The position numbers and the translations under genes were made by a program. A DNA stretch of 64,000 nt from Deferribacter thermophilus (GTDB lineage: Bacteria; Chrysiogenota; Deferribacteres; Deferribacterales; Deferribacteraceae), in the NCBI RefSeq assembly GCF_049472675.1, contig NZ_JAPNXM010000003.1:1-64000 (forward strand). Reading direction: 5' to 3'. Position 1 is the stretch's first letter; each line of letters starts with the position of its first letter. Shown in pieces: positions 36,291 through 45,437 of this stretch. Under the pieces are notes generated by a model. That model was not told where the DNA came from. It searched no databases and worked only from the letters and a program-made list of their open reading frames with translations.

Positions 36291-38582
36291 TTATAAATGT
36301 TTTATTAATTCTACTTTTAAATAATCCCCTTCAAAAAACAGTGGAGCCGTTTCTTTAAAATCTTTTGGTATTGCAACTGTTCCTGCAGGTATTTTCTTAT
36401 CAATTGTCACTCTATATTTAAAAGACTCTTTCCCTATTTTTACGGTAACAAAATCATTTTCATTAACATTAAGTTTCTTAGCATCTTCAGGGTTAATTTC
36501 AAGAAGAGGCTCTCCATATACCTTACTTAAATCATAAGATCTTCTTGTAAAGGAACCATTATGCAATCTCAAATACGCTGGATATAACTCATACTCACCT
36601 TCACCTTTTATCTCAAAACTTCCCTGTACCCTTTCTTTAATTCTATATGGGTATTTAACTATCCCCCCGTTCCAGTCTACCCCTTTGTAAATAGGATTTT
36701 CATCTTCAATCATCTTCCTAATTGAAAATAAGTCATCATTTACTTTAACATCAAATCTACTCATTAGATCTACAATTATTTTTCTATCTGTAAATACACC
36801 CTTATCGACAGCTTTATTTAGTGATTGAACTCTACCTTCAAAGTTTGTAAATGAACCATCTTTTTCTGCAAATGTAGCAACAGGGATATACACATTTGAT
36901 AATTCAGCAGTTTCACTAAAGAATGGATCTGTAACAAATACAAGTTCTAAATCATTTAAAATATTTAATAAGTCATAATATTCTGACCTAACAGCAATAT
37001 TTTCACCAAATATTAAAAGAGCTTTTATTTTATCTGACTCTACCCCTTCTCTTAAATCTACCCCTTTATCAGCATCCACATAGCCAGGTTTTAAACCATT
37101 TAAACAACCCATATCAACAATGCCTTGAGAATTATTTTTAGATTTTGCTGGCACTATCTTTGCATTTGGTAGTTTAGAGGATAGCTCCTTTATAATTTCA
37201 ACATCTTTTAAGTTGTATGGGTTAAAAACTAAAACTGGCTTTTCACTCTCTTTTAATCTTTTAGCTACTTCAGCATAATTATTTTCTTCACCATCAAGTG
37301 CCTTAATCAGCTTTTCAACCTCATTATATAAATCTGATGGTTTATACACAAAAAATTCTGTTGCCACCCTTTTTAGTGGTGTAACATTTGGGTAAAAAAC
37401 ATATAAATTAGAATCCTCTCTTCTACCAGCTACTCTAATCGAATAACCCAATACTGGATTTGATTCTGTAATATCAATATTAAATACTAACAGGCAATCA
37501 CTGCCTTCCACATCTTGATATGTAGCATCTGGTAAAACTAAATCAGTTTCTAAAGAATATACATTATTTGTTTTAAGAACATCTCTAGCTAACTTTTGAG
37601 CTAAAAATGCCTCTTCATTAGTTAACCTTGGTGAAACAATAACTCCTATACTTTCACTACCATATTTCTCAACTACTGATTTTAATTTATCAGCTACATG
37701 GTTGATAGCACCTTCATAATCAACATCCTTATATTCATCTGCTTCTTTAACTTTAGGATTTAACTGCCTTTCAGTTGAGTTAATAAGCTCATAACCAAAC
37801 CTACCTTTAGCACATAGCAACCCTTTATTAACACCTTTTTCTACATCTTCTCTAATTCTGTAGACTTCATTATCCTCATGATCCACTATAACTGTACACC
37901 CGCATGAACAATAACCACAAATAGTTTCTGTATGTTCAAGATTCCATGGCCTGTTTTTAAATAGATAAACCCTGTTATTCAGTGAACCAACTGGACAAAC
38001 ACTCATACACTGTCCACAGTATTCACAATTCCATGGCTGATCAAAAGCTGTTCCAATATATGTTTCAACCCCTCTATTTATAAAAGAGATTGCTTCTACA
38101 TTTACGATTTCATCACAAATTCTTACACATTTACCACAAAGAACACATCTGTCTATATCCCTTTCGATAAATGGGTTAGTGTGATCTACAGGGTTATTAT
38201 TTGGTTTTTCATCAAATCTAACCTTTGCTACACCAAACTCATAGGTCAAATCCTGTAAAAGACATTCACCACCTTTATCGCAAACTGGACAATCCAAAGG
38301 ATGATTTATAAGGAGCAACTCAATCAATGTTTTTCTTATATTCTGTAATTTCTCACTGTTTGTAATAACTTCCATATTATCAGAAACTGGAGTGGTACAA
38401 GCAGTCATTAGTTTAGGACTGCCCTTTACTTCAACAAGACATACACGACATGCACCAAAAGGGTTTAAATTTTTGTGATGGCACATGATGGGTATGTGCA
38501 CACCTGCTTTTTCAGCTGCTTCTAAAATTGTTGTTCCTGGCTCTACCTGTACTTCAACTCCGTCTATTTTAACGGTCAACAT
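36291..38582 (-). CDS. nuoG: NADH-quinone oxidoreductase subunit G, with an extra ferredoxin-type cluster
   Basis: 763 aa. The N-terminal [2Fe-2S] domain has CRVCLVEVKG and TACTTPV. HPLDCPVCDKGGEC binds N4, and CVLCGKCVRIC begins the next cluster site. A second complete CEYCGQCMSVCPVGSL follows, giving a two-cluster ferredoxin module like those of hydrogenase and formate dehydrogenase subunits. CGYCSCGC plus a later cysteine (LLCAKG) could bind an N7-type cluster in the molybdopterin-type domain, which occupies the remaining 500 residues. It lies 15 bases after nuoF. Confidence 0.95.
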   Translation of the reverse strand: MLTVKIDGVEVQVEPGTTILEAAEKAGVHIPIMCHHKNLNPFGACRVCLVEVKGSPKLMTACTTPVSDNMEVITNSEKLQNIRKTLIELLLINHPLDCPVCDKGGECLLQDLTYEFGVAKVRFDEKPNNNPVDHTNPFIERDIDRCVLCGKCVRICDEIVNVEAISFINRGVETYIGTAFDQPWNCEYCGQCMSVCPVGSLNNRVYLFKNRPWNLEHTETICGYCSCGCTVIVDHEDNEVYRIREDVEKGVNKGLLCAKGRFGYELINSTERQLNPKVKEADEYKDVDYEGAINHVADKLKSVVEKYGSESIGVIVSPRLTNEEAFLAQKLARDVLKTNNVYSLETDLVLPDATYQDVEGSDCLLVFNIDITESNPVLGYSIRVAGRREDSNLYVFYPNVTPLKRVATEFFVYKPSDLYNEVEKLIKALDGEENNYAEVAKRLKESEKPVLVFNPYNLKDVEIIKELSSKLPNAKIVPAKSKNNSQGIVDMGCLNGLKPGYVDADKGVDLREGVESDKIKALLIFGENIAVRSEYYDLLNILNDLELVFVTDPFFSETAELSNVYIPVATFAEKDGSFTNFEGRVQSLNKAVDKGVFTDRKIIVDLMSRFDVKVNDDLFSIRKMIEDENPIYKGVDWNGGIVKYPYRIKERVQGSFEIKGEGEYELYPAYLRLHNGSFTRRSYDLSKVYGEPLLEINPEDAKKLNVNENDFVTVKIGKESFKYRVTIDKKIPAGTVAIPKDFKETAPLFFEGDYLKVELIKHL

Positions 38583-38597
38583 ATCCCAACCTCACTA

Positions 38598-40388
38598 TTA
38601 GTCTATAGCGTTAAATGGACAATTTACTATACATTCACGACATTTTACACATTTACTTTTATCTATATAAGCAACTTTACCTTTCTCCCAAGTTATTGCT
38701 CCCACTGGGCAAACCTTAAAGCAGATACCACACTTTTTACATCTATCTTCATCTACAACAAATTCGATTAACTCTGGACATTCCCTAGCTGGACATTTTT
38801 TATCTTTAATATGTGTTTCATATTCTTCTCTAAAGTATTTAATTGTAGTTAATACTGGATTTGGCGCAGTTTGGCCCAAACCACAAAGTGAAGCAGTTTT
38901 TATATCCATCGCTAAAGATTCCAACAATTCTATATCACCCTCTCTACCTTCACCTGCACAAATCCTCTCTAAAATATCAAGCATGGTTTTAGTACCAATC
39001 CTACATGGGATACATTTTCCACAGGACTCACGCTGAGTGAAAGTTAAAAAGAATTTTGCAACATTAACCATGCAGTTTGTCTCATCCATTACAACTACAC
39101 CACCAGAACCCATCATAGCACCTGCAGCTATCAACGAGTCATAATCTATCGGTGTATCAAGCAAACTTTCTGGCAAACAACCACCAGATGGTCCACCAAG
39201 CTGAACTGCTTTAATCTTTCTTCTTTTAGGGATACCACCACCAACATCAAATACTAACTGTCTAACTGTAACACCCATTGGTACTTCTATAAGACCTGTA
39301 CTTTTAACCTTACCACTTAATGCGAAGATTTTAGTACCTTTAGATTTCTCAGTACCTATGGATGCATACCAATCAGCACCTTTCTTTATTATCAATGGTA
39401 AATTTGCAAAAGTCTCCACATTATTCACATTAGATGGTTTACCCCAAAGCCCCTTAACAGCTGGAAATGGAGGCCTTGGTCTTGGCATACCTCTTTGTCC
39501 TTCGATGGAAGCAATTAGTGCAGTCTCTTCACCACAAACAAATGCACCAGCACCTTCTTTTAGATGAAGGTGAAACTCAAAATCTGTTCTTAATATATTT
39601 TTACCCAAGAAACCTCTTTCTTCAGCATCTTTTAAAGCTTTTTTAACCCTTTTAATTGCAAGAGGATACTCAGCACGGCAGTAAATATAACCTTCTTTAC
39701 AACCTATTGCATAAGCTGCAATCAACATCCCTTCAATTACAGCGTGTGGGTTACCCTCAATAATACTTCTATCCATAAAAGCACCAGGATCACCCTCATC
39801 TGCATTACAAATGAGATATTTCAAATCCCCTTTTGATGCTCTACAAAATGTCCACTTCAAGCCAGTAGGGAAACCACCGCCACCTCTACCTCTTAATCCT
39901 GATTTTTTAACTTCTTCTATAACTTCCTCTGGTGTCATTTCCTTTAAAACTTTTTTGATTGCCTCATAACCACCATGAGCTATATAATCATCTATATCTT
40001 CTGGATCTACTTTTCCACAATCTTCTAAAACATATCTTTTCTGAAATTTATAAAAGTCATAATAATCTTTTTTAGCTGCCCACTTCTTAACTACTTCACC
40101 TTTAATAATATGCTCTTCAACTATAGTAGGAACTATTTCTGAGGTTACATGTTCATAAGTAACAACTTCTTGACCTGGAATGTATATATCAACCAAGACA
40201 TCCCTTGCACACAACCCTCTACATCCAGTTGCTTTTACTTTACAATTTCTCTCTTTAACTTCTCCAATAAGACCATGTTTTTTAAACTCTTCTTCAAATG
40301 CTGACATAACCTCAGCACCACCTGAGGCCACACCAGCTGTACCCATACAAACATGAACTTCTATTCTATCAAGATTTTGAGTACTCAT
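38598..40388 (-). CDS. nuoF: NADH-quinone oxidoreductase subunit F, HndC/HydB-like three-domain form
   Basis: 596 aa, against about 430 for ordinary NuoF. An N-terminal thioredoxin-like ferredoxin domain (about 8-95) has C14, C49, C55 and C60; the usual second cysteine of CxGTxC is Gly19. The middle is standard NuoF: RGRGGGGFPTGLKW for FMN, GAGAFVCGEETALIASIEG for NADH, and ESCGKCIPCRIGT with a later Cys for N3. The C-terminus adds two [4Fe-4S] sites, CKKCGICFKVCPVGAI and CVKCRECIVNCP. This layout is known from HndC and electron-bifurcating hydrogenase HydB. Confidence 0.95.
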   Translation of the reverse strand: MSTQNLDRIEVHVCMGTAGVASGGAEVMSAFEEEFKKHGLIGEVKERNCKVKATGCRGLCARDVLVDIYIPGQEVVTYEHVTSEIVPTIVEEHIIKGEVVKKWAAKKDYYDFYKFQKRYVLEDCGKVDPEDIDDYIAHGGYEAIKKVLKEMTPEEVIEEVKKSGLRGRGGGGFPTGLKWTFCRASKGDLKYLICNADEGDPGAFMDRSIIEGNPHAVIEGMLIAAYAIGCKEGYIYCRAEYPLAIKRVKKALKDAEERGFLGKNILRTDFEFHLHLKEGAGAFVCGEETALIASIEGQRGMPRPRPPFPAVKGLWGKPSNVNNVETFANLPLIIKKGADWYASIGTEKSKGTKIFALSGKVKSTGLIEVPMGVTVRQLVFDVGGGIPKRRKIKAVQLGGPSGGCLPESLLDTPIDYDSLIAAGAMMGSGGVVVMDETNCMVNVAKFFLTFTQRESCGKCIPCRIGTKTMLDILERICAGEGREGDIELLESLAMDIKTASLCGLGQTAPNPVLTTIKYFREEYETHIKDKKCPARECPELIEFVVDEDRCKKCGICFKVCPVGAITWEKGKVAYIDKSKCVKCRECIVNCPFNAID

Positions 40389-40397
40389 ATCCTACCC

Positions 40398-40913
40398 CTA
40401 ATCATCTTTTTTAGCATATTCCCTAAAAATCTCTCTGGCCTTTTCAGGGGTTAAACTACCGTAAGTTTTATCATTTATCATAATAACTGGTGCCATACCA
40501 CAAGCACCAATGCAAGAAACCTCTTCAAGGGTAAATTTTAAATCGCTTGATGTTTCACCATCTCTAATACCGAATTCCTCTGTCACCACTTCAGATATAC
40601 GCCCAGAACCCTTAACATGGCATGCAGTACCTCTACAAACCCTAATAACATACTTACCTCTTGGTGTTGTATAAAACTGAGCATAAAAAGTAATAACTCC
40701 ATAAATAGTATGCGGGGACATGTTAAGATTTTCTGCAATCCTATCTACCATCTCTTTAGACAAATACCCATAGTGATCTTGTACTTTCTGCAACACAGGG
40801 ATAGTGGCTCCCTTTTTCCCTTTATATTCAGCACATATTTTATCAATTGCACTTAAATCTAATTCCTCTTTTACTTCTTCTTGTTCTTTTTTTTCTATGA
40901 TGTTTTCAGCCAT
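40398..40913 (-). CDS. nuoE: NADH-quinone oxidoreductase subunit E
   Basis: 171 aa with a thioredoxin-like [2Fe-2S] domain (N1a). Ligand cysteines are in CRGTACHVKG and EVSCIGACGMAPV. The N-terminal three-helix part (LQKVQDHYGYLSKEMVDRIAENLNMSPHTIYGV) is typical. It is nine bases after nuoD and nine before nuoF. Confidence 0.97.
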   Translation of the reverse strand: MAENIIEKKEQEEVKEELDLSAIDKICAEYKGKKGATIPVLQKVQDHYGYLSKEMVDRIAENLNMSPHTIYGVITFYAQFYTTPRGKYVIRVCRGTACHVKGSGRISEVVTEEFGIRDGETSSDLKFTLEEVSCIGACGMAPVIMINDKTYGSLTPEKAREIFREYAKKDD

Positions 40914-40922
40914 AGGCTTCCC

Positions 40923-42131
40923 CTATCTATCAATTTCGCCTAAAACTATATCTATACTACCAATAATACCAACTAAATCTGCAATCATGTGCCCCTTAGA
41001 CATAGCAGGTAACGCACCAAGATTTACAAAAGATGCTGCCCTTATTTTTAATCTATATGGTTTCTCTTTACCATCACTCACAATGTAAAATCCAACTTCC
41101 CCTTTAGGCGCCTCTACACATGCATAAGTCTCACCTTCAGGAGTCCTAAACCCTTTTGATATAAGGTAAAACCTTCTTATAAGAGCCTCCATTCTTTCAT
41201 AAACTTCTTGATGTGAAGGCATCCCCACTCTTGGGTCATCAGTCATTACTGGACCTTCTGGAATCTGCTCAAGTGCCTGTTCTAATATCTTTCTTGATTC
41301 TCTCATCTCTTTTACACGAACCTGATATCTTGAATAGATATCACAACCATCAAAGCAAGCCACTTCAAAATCGAATCTATCATAAATTGAGTAAGGCTCA
41401 GCCTTTCTTAAATCAAATGGGATGCCTGAGCCTCTCATTATTGGACCACTTACACCATAATCTTGAGCATCTTCAGGTGATAAATAACCAACACCTTTGG
41501 TACGCTTTAGCCAAATTCTATTTTTTGTTAAGAGTCTTTCGTATGTATCAACCCTTTCATCAAATATTTCAACGAACTCTCTTAACCTATCAAAAAACTC
41601 AGGTGGCACATCTTCTCTAATACCCCCAATCCTAATCCAAGAGCTAGTCATCCTTTGACCAGTAGCTATTTCAAACATATCCAAAATCATTTCTCTTTCT
41701 CTAAACGCATAAAGGAAGACTGTCATAGCGCCAAGATCTAAAGCGTGTGTTGCAATCCAAACCAAGTGACTAGCAAGCCTTGCTAACTCTGCAAATATAA
41801 CCCTTAAATACTCAGCTCTTTCTGGGATTTTCACATCAAAAAACTTCTCAACTGCAAGACAGTATGCAAGGTTGTTTGATAAAGGTGATAGATAATCTAA
41901 TCTGTCTGTTAAAGGGATAAACTGATGATAAGTTCTATTTTCTGCAAGCTTTTCAACACCTCTATGCAAAAAACCTATATCAGGTCTCACATCGACAATA
42001 GTTTCCCCATCTAAATCTACAACAAGCCTCAAAACACCATGTGTACTAGGGTGCTGAGGCCCCATGTTTACCGTAATAACTTCGCCTAAATAATCTTTTG
42101 ATTCATTGATCTTTACATTCTCCATAGCCAA
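40923..42131 (-). CDS. nuoD: NADH-quinone oxidoreductase subunit D
   Basis: 402 aa, the quinone-site subunit related to hydrogenase large subunits. NMGPQHPSTHGVLRLVVDLDGE, GFLHRGVEKLAENRTYHQFIPLTDRLDYLSPLSNN and the C-terminal GHMIADLVGIIGSIDIVLGEIDR are conserved. It is not fused to NuoC, unlike the E. coli form. ATG 42131 is used; Met3 is an alternative. It lies three bases after nuoC. Confidence 0.97.
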   Translation of the reverse strand: MAMENVKINESKDYLGEVITVNMGPQHPSTHGVLRLVVDLDGETIVDVRPDIGFLHRGVEKLAENRTYHQFIPLTDRLDYLSPLSNNLAYCLAVEKFFDVKIPERAEYLRVIFAELARLASHLVWIATHALDLGAMTVFLYAFREREMILDMFEIATGQRMTSSWIRIGGIREDVPPEFFDRLREFVEIFDERVDTYERLLTKNRIWLKRTKGVGYLSPEDAQDYGVSGPIMRGSGIPFDLRKAEPYSIYDRFDFEVACFDGCDIYSRYQVRVKEMRESRKILEQALEQIPEGPVMTDDPRVGMPSHQEVYERMEALIRRFYLISKGFRTPEGETYACVEAPKGEVGFYIVSDGKEKPYRLKIRAASFVNLGALPAMSKGHMIADLVGIIGSIDIVLGEIDR

Positions 42132-42134
42132 CCC

Positions 42135-42629
42135 CTACTTTGTAAACCTTATACCTAAATTCTGCTCATCAAACTTATTAAACCACTTACGCTCTTTTAA
42201 AGGGAAATCTTTTCTGAGTGGATGCCCTTCAAAAAAGTCTGGCAATAATATCCTTCTTAAGTCAGGATGACCTTCAAAAACAACACCTACAAGGTCATAC
42301 TGCTCCCTTTCCATGAAGTTAGCACCCTTCCATATATCAGTAACAGTCTCTATCTTTTCATCAGGAATCATAACCTTAACAAAAACTCTAATATTATTTT
42401 CAATTGAGTAAATATTATATACGACATCAAACTTCATATCACGATTAGGCCAATGAGTAGCCACTATATCAACAATATATTTAAAAGAAAACTTCTCTTT
42501 TAACTCCCTCAAAACATCTTTAAAAATCGATTTGTCAACTGTTAAAAAATTACATTTAAACTCTACTTTCCCTGAAACTTTACCTGGATACTTTTCTGAA
42601 AAATATTTTACAATATCATCAAAAACCAT
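42135..42629 (-). CDS. nuoC: NADH-quinone oxidoreductase subunit C
   Basis: 164 aa from ATG 42629, chosen because GAGGTG sits just upstream. An ATG at 42641, overlapping the nuoB stop as ATGA, is an alternative that adds four residues. The 30 kDa signature REQYDLVGVVFEGHPDLRRILLPDFFEGHPLRKDFPL is intact. It is a structural subunit of the peripheral arm. Confidence 0.96.
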   Translation of the reverse strand: MVFDDIVKYFSEKYPGKVSGKVEFKCNFLTVDKSIFKDVLRELKEKFSFKYIVDIVATHWPNRDMKFDVVYNIYSIENNIRVFVKVMIPDEKIETVTDIWKGANFMEREQYDLVGVVFEGHPDLRRILLPDFFEGHPLRKDFPLKERKWFNKFDEQNLGIRFTK

Positions 42630-42637
42630 ACCACACC

Positions 42638-43114
42638 TCATTTTCTCAATATCTTATCATGTTTAATCTTTTCTTGTAGAGCAACAATAGCATCCAGTAA
42701 AGCCTCAGGTCTTGGAGGACAACCAGGTATATAAAAATCCACTGGAACTATTTCATCAACCCCCTGAACAGTGGAATATGTATTAAAAATACCACCACTT
42801 GTTGCACAACTACCCATCGCAATAACCCATTTTGGCTCTGGCATTTGATCATAAACTTTTCTAACCACTGGAGCCATCTTTCTGGTAACTGTACCTGCCA
42901 CTATCATTAAATCAGCCTGCCTTGGAGTAGCCCTAAAAATTACCCCAAGCCTATCAAGGTCATATTTAGATGCTCCAGCAGCCATCATCTCAATAGCACA
43001 ACAAGCAAGACCAAAAGTTACAGGCCAAATAGATGACCTTCTTGCCCAATTAATTACACTATCAATAGTTGTTGTAATAATATTGTCCGAAAACTTATGC
43101 TCGATTAAGCCCAT
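42638..43114 (-). CDS. nuoB: NADH-quinone oxidoreductase subunit B
   Basis: 158 aa from ATG 43114, where AAGGAG lies eight bases upstream; an in-frame ATG at 43135 would enlarge the overlap with nuoA without a better site. It binds cluster N2, the last before quinone, through the paired cysteines in FGLACCAIEMMAAG, then GSCATSGG and GCPPRPEALL. It overlaps nuoA by ten bases. Confidence 0.96.
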   Translation of the reverse strand: MGLIEHKFSDNIITTTIDSVINWARRSSIWPVTFGLACCAIEMMAAGASKYDLDRLGVIFRATPRQADLMIVAGTVTRKMAPVVRKVYDQMPEPKWVIAMGSCATSGGIFNTYSTVQGVDEIVPVDFYIPGCPPRPEALLDAIVALQEKIKHDKILRK

Positions 43115-43458
43115 TCTAACGCTCCTTTTCTCCAAGCATAGAAATAACCAAATACTAAAATAATTATAAAAATTATCATCTCGATTAACCCAAACAAGCC
43201 TATCATATCAAAAGCAACAGCCCATGGGAAAAGAAAAACTGTTTCAACATCAAAAATAACAAAAAGCATTGCTACAATATAAAACTTAACACTATACCTT
43301 TTTCTTGCATCAGAAAATTCAGGCATACCACATTCATAAACGCTCAGCTTAACCTTTTCAGGCTTATTAGGTCTTACTAAAACACCAACTGTAATTGTTA
43401 TTACTCCTATCAATGCTGAAATTATTAACATTATTGCTATTGGTAAATAAGGACTCAT
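43105..43458 (-). CDS. nuoA: NADH-quinone oxidoreductase subunit A
   Basis: 117 aa from ATG 43458, chosen because GAGGTGGGTT precedes it; an in-frame upstream ATG (43503) would extend into the promoter region. Three membrane helices; YECGMPEFSDARKRYSVKFYIVAMLFVIFDVETVFLFPWA is the conserved loop and helix. First gene of the 14-gene nuo operon. Confidence 0.96.
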   Translation of the reverse strand: MSPYLPIAIMLIISALIGVITITVGVLVRPNKPEKVKLSVYECGMPEFSDARKRYSVKFYIVAMLFVIFDVETVFLFPWAVAFDMIGLFGLIEMIIFIIILVFGYFYAWRKGALEWA

Positions 43459-43467
43459 AACCCACCT

Positions 43468-43484
43468 CTGTATTTTGTATACAG
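43468..43484. promoter_or_regulatory. Inverted repeat between promoter and start of nuoA
   Basis: CTGTAT and ATACAG flank a five-base centre, placed between the candidate nuo promoter and the nuoA ribosome site. It could be an operator or a small RNA hairpin next to the ribosome site; the six-base arms are weak evidence. Confidence 0.3.
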
Positions 43485-43493
43485 TATGCACTT

Positions 43494-43522
43494 TATCTAT
43501 CACATGATTATAAAAGTGTCAA
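43494..43522 (-). promoter_or_regulatory. Candidate sigma70 promoter of the nuo operon
   Basis: On the minus strand: TTGACA (43522-43517), a 17-base spacer and TAGATA (43499-43494), about 35 bases before nuoA. The -35 is perfect and the -10 matches at three of six positions. The surrounding region carries no gene. Confidence 0.5.
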
Positions 43523-43579
43523 CAATAAACATTGTTTTAATTCAATAGAAAATAATATTGAAATTTTCTATACCTACTA

Positions 43580-44479
43580 TTAGTCTTTAAATTGCTCCAG
43601 TAAACTTATCATATCCTTTGGCAAATCGATCTCAAATACTTTATGATCATCAGTAAAAGGGCATTTAAAACTCAAAAAATAAGCATGCAACGCCTGTCTC
43701 TCAAACTTTATCTTACTACTTAACTTACTCCCATAAACACTATCCCCAACAATAGGATAACCCAAGTATGAGCAATGAACTCTTATCTGATGAGTCCTAC
43801 CAGTGAAAATTTTTACATCTGCTAAGAAAATTTTGTTGTATCTTTTTAAAACAGTTATTTTAGTTTTGGCATATCTTCCATTTTCAACAACTGCCATCTT
43901 CTTTCTATCTACAGGGTGTCTTCCGATATTATTTTCTACTATAAATTCATCTTGTTTAGGGTTTCCATAGCAGATAGCGTAATACTTTTTTTCTATGAGC
44001 CTATCTTTAAATAAATTTGATAATTTCTCCCTTACATCTCTATTTTTCGCTATCAAAATTAGTCCCGATGTATCTTTATCCAGCCTATGAACAATACCAG
44101 GCCTAACATCGTTATCATCATTTATATTATAATGATAAAGCAAGGCATTCACTAAAGTGTTGTCAGTATTACCTGGAGCAGGATGGACACAAAGACCTGC
44201 AGGTTTATTTATAACTACATAAAACTCATTTTCAAACACTACTTCTATTGGAATATTAGCAGGCTTTAAATCCAGCTTTTCCTCAGGTGGAATTTTGACT
44301 AAAATTTCATCTCCTAAATCAATCTTATATGAAGGCTTTACAACATTATTATTAATTAATACCAAACCCTCCTTAATAAGTTTGGAGCAATAATTTCTCG
44401 ACTTTTCTAAAACAGAAGATAAGTAGACATCTATCCTAACATCTGAAATATCACTAATAAGTTCGATCTCTTTTATCAT
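43580..44479 (-). CDS. rluD: RluD-type ribosomal large subunit pseudouridine synthase
   Basis: About 299 aa from ATG 44479. ATG 44485 adds two residues, and ATG 44560 would add an odd hydrophobic leader reaching across the opposite-strand rpsF promoter. An N-terminal S4 RNA-binding domain (RIDVYLSSVLEKSRNYCSKLIKEGLVLIN) precedes the catalytic domain, with GIVHRLDKDTSGLILIAKN holding the active-site aspartate and HQIRVHCSYLGYPIVGD. RluA-family members modify 23S rRNA at different sites; RluD is the best guess. No good ribosome site precedes either near start. Confidence 0.88.
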   Translation of the reverse strand: MIKEIELISDISDVRIDVYLSSVLEKSRNYCSKLIKEGLVLINNNVVKPSYKIDLGDEILVKIPPEEKLDLKPANIPIEVVFENEFYVVINKPAGLCVHPAPGNTDNTLVNALLYHYNINDDNDVRPGIVHRLDKDTSGLILIAKNRDVREKLSNLFKDRLIEKKYYAICYGNPKQDEFIVENNIGRHPVDRKKMAVVENGRYAKTKITVLKRYNKIFLADVKIFTGRTHQIRVHCSYLGYPIVGDSVYGSKLSSKIKFERQALHAYFLSFKCPFTDDHKVFEIDLPKDMISLLEQFKD

Positions 44480-44541
44480 AACCATATATTCTATATATTG
44501 TTCTTTTACTGTAAAGAAATTTTTCAAAGACAAAGAAATTA

Positions 44542-44570
44542 TTGACAAAGTAGATAACAACTGTTATTAG
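44542..44570 (+). promoter_or_regulatory. Sigma70 promoter with extended -10 for rpsF-ssb-rpsR
   Basis: TTGACA (44542-44547), a 17-base spacer and TATTAG (44565-44570) with TG at 44562-44563, giving an extended -10. Transcription should start near 44577, leaving about 55 leader bases before rpsF. Confidence 0.7.
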
Positions 44571-44579
44571 CTTCAAACA

Positions 44580-44624
44580 CCTTGCTATGTGACATTTAGG
44601 GCACATGGCTAATAAACCATAAGG
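44580..44624 (+). promoter_or_regulatory. rpsF: Foldable rpsF leader covering the ribosome site
   Basis: GCTATGTG (44584-44591) pairs with CACATGGC (44602-44609, one G-U) around a 10-base loop. Directly outside, CCTT (44580-44583) can pair with AAGG of the ribosome site (44621-44624) across an 11-base bulge. S6/S18 autoregulation through the rpsF leader is known in bacteria; I do not see the CCG bulge of the known motif, so this is a candidate only. Confidence 0.45.
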
Positions 44625-44631
44625 AGGAAAA

Positions 44632-45006
44632 ATGAGACCATACGAAACACTTTTTATCGTAAAACCTGATCTTTCTGTAGAAGATGCCACTAAGGTGTTT
44701 GAATCATTCAAAGAACTTATCAAAAAAAATGGTGGCAATATTCTGCATGAAGAAGCTTGGGGGAAAAAGACCCTTGCTTACAAAATCCAAAAATTTAGTG
44801 AAGGTTATTACTTCCTTCTCAATTTTGAAGCTGAACCTAATTTTCCTAAAGAACTCGAAAGAAGATTTAGAATTAATGAAAATGTAATTCGTTTTATAGT
44901 GGTAAAAATTGATGGGAAAAAGTTTAAATTAAGAAATAAGCCAGCTCAAGAAGAAAAAGAAGAAACAAAAACAGAAGAAACAACTCAAGAAACCGCTGAG
45001 GAATAA
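44632..45006 (+). CDS. rpsF: Small ribosomal subunit protein bS6
   Basis: 124 aa. MRPYETLFIVKPDLS is the standard start, and GKKTLAYKIQKFSEGYYFLLNFE and RRFRINENVIRFIVVKID complete the ferredoxin-like fold. The C-terminal 25 residues form an acidic Glu/Thr-rich tail, longer than in many bS6. AAGGAGG lies six bases upstream. It heads the classic rpsF-ssb-rpsR operon. Confidence 0.97.
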   Translation: MRPYETLFIVKPDLSVEDATKVFESFKELIKKNGGNILHEEAWGKKTLAYKIQKFSEGYYFLLNFEAEPNFPKELERRFRINENVIRFIVVKIDGKKFKLRNKPAQEEKEETKTEETTQETAEE

Positions 45007-45007
45007 A

Positions 45008-45412
45008 ATGGGTTTTTTAAATAAAGTTATTTTACTGGGCAATGTCACCAGAAACCCTGAGGTTAGATATATTCCTGGAAGTGGGACACCTGTGGCTACC
45101 TTTGGGCTAGCTATAAATAGAAGGTATAAACAGGGGGATGATTTAAGAGAAGAAACATGCTTTATAGACATTGTAGCTTTTTCGAAATTAGCTGAGTTTG
45201 CTGGAGAATATATTGCAAAAGGGATTTCTGTGCTTGTAGAGGGCAGATTAAGTTATAGAACTTGGGAACAAGATGGACAAAGAAGAAGTAAACACGAAGT
45301 TGTTGCAGAAAATATACAGCTAGTGTGGAAAAAAGAAAAATTAGCTGATGCAACAGATGTAATTGATGAGTTAAACGACGACAACTTTGATGAAGATGAC
45401 ATCCCTTTTTAG
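45008..45412 (+). CDS. ssb: Single-stranded DNA-binding protein
   Basis: 134 aa. An N-terminal OB fold (FLNKVILLGNVTRNPEVRYIPGSGTPVATFGLAINR) spans about residues 1-105. A short acidic linker ends in DDIPF, the conserved tip that recruits repair and replication partners. It starts one base after rpsF, in the usual position between rpsF and rpsR. Confidence 0.97.
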   Translation: MGFLNKVILLGNVTRNPEVRYIPGSGTPVATFGLAINRRYKQGDDLREETCFIDIVAFSKLAEFAGEYIAKGISVLVEGRLSYRTWEQDGQRRSKHEVVAENIQLVWKKEKLADATDVIDELNDDNFDEDDIPF

Positions 45413-45437
45413 ACTTAAAATTAAAGGAGGAAAATAA

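Noticed and set aside
43115..43135. Longer NuoB N-terminus
   Set aside because: The ATG at 43114 has a well-spaced AAGGAG, while the earlier one increases the overlap with nuoA.
44480..44560. Earlier start for the RluD-type gene
   Set aside because: It would add a hydrophobic leader unlike the family and cover the opposite rpsF promoter.
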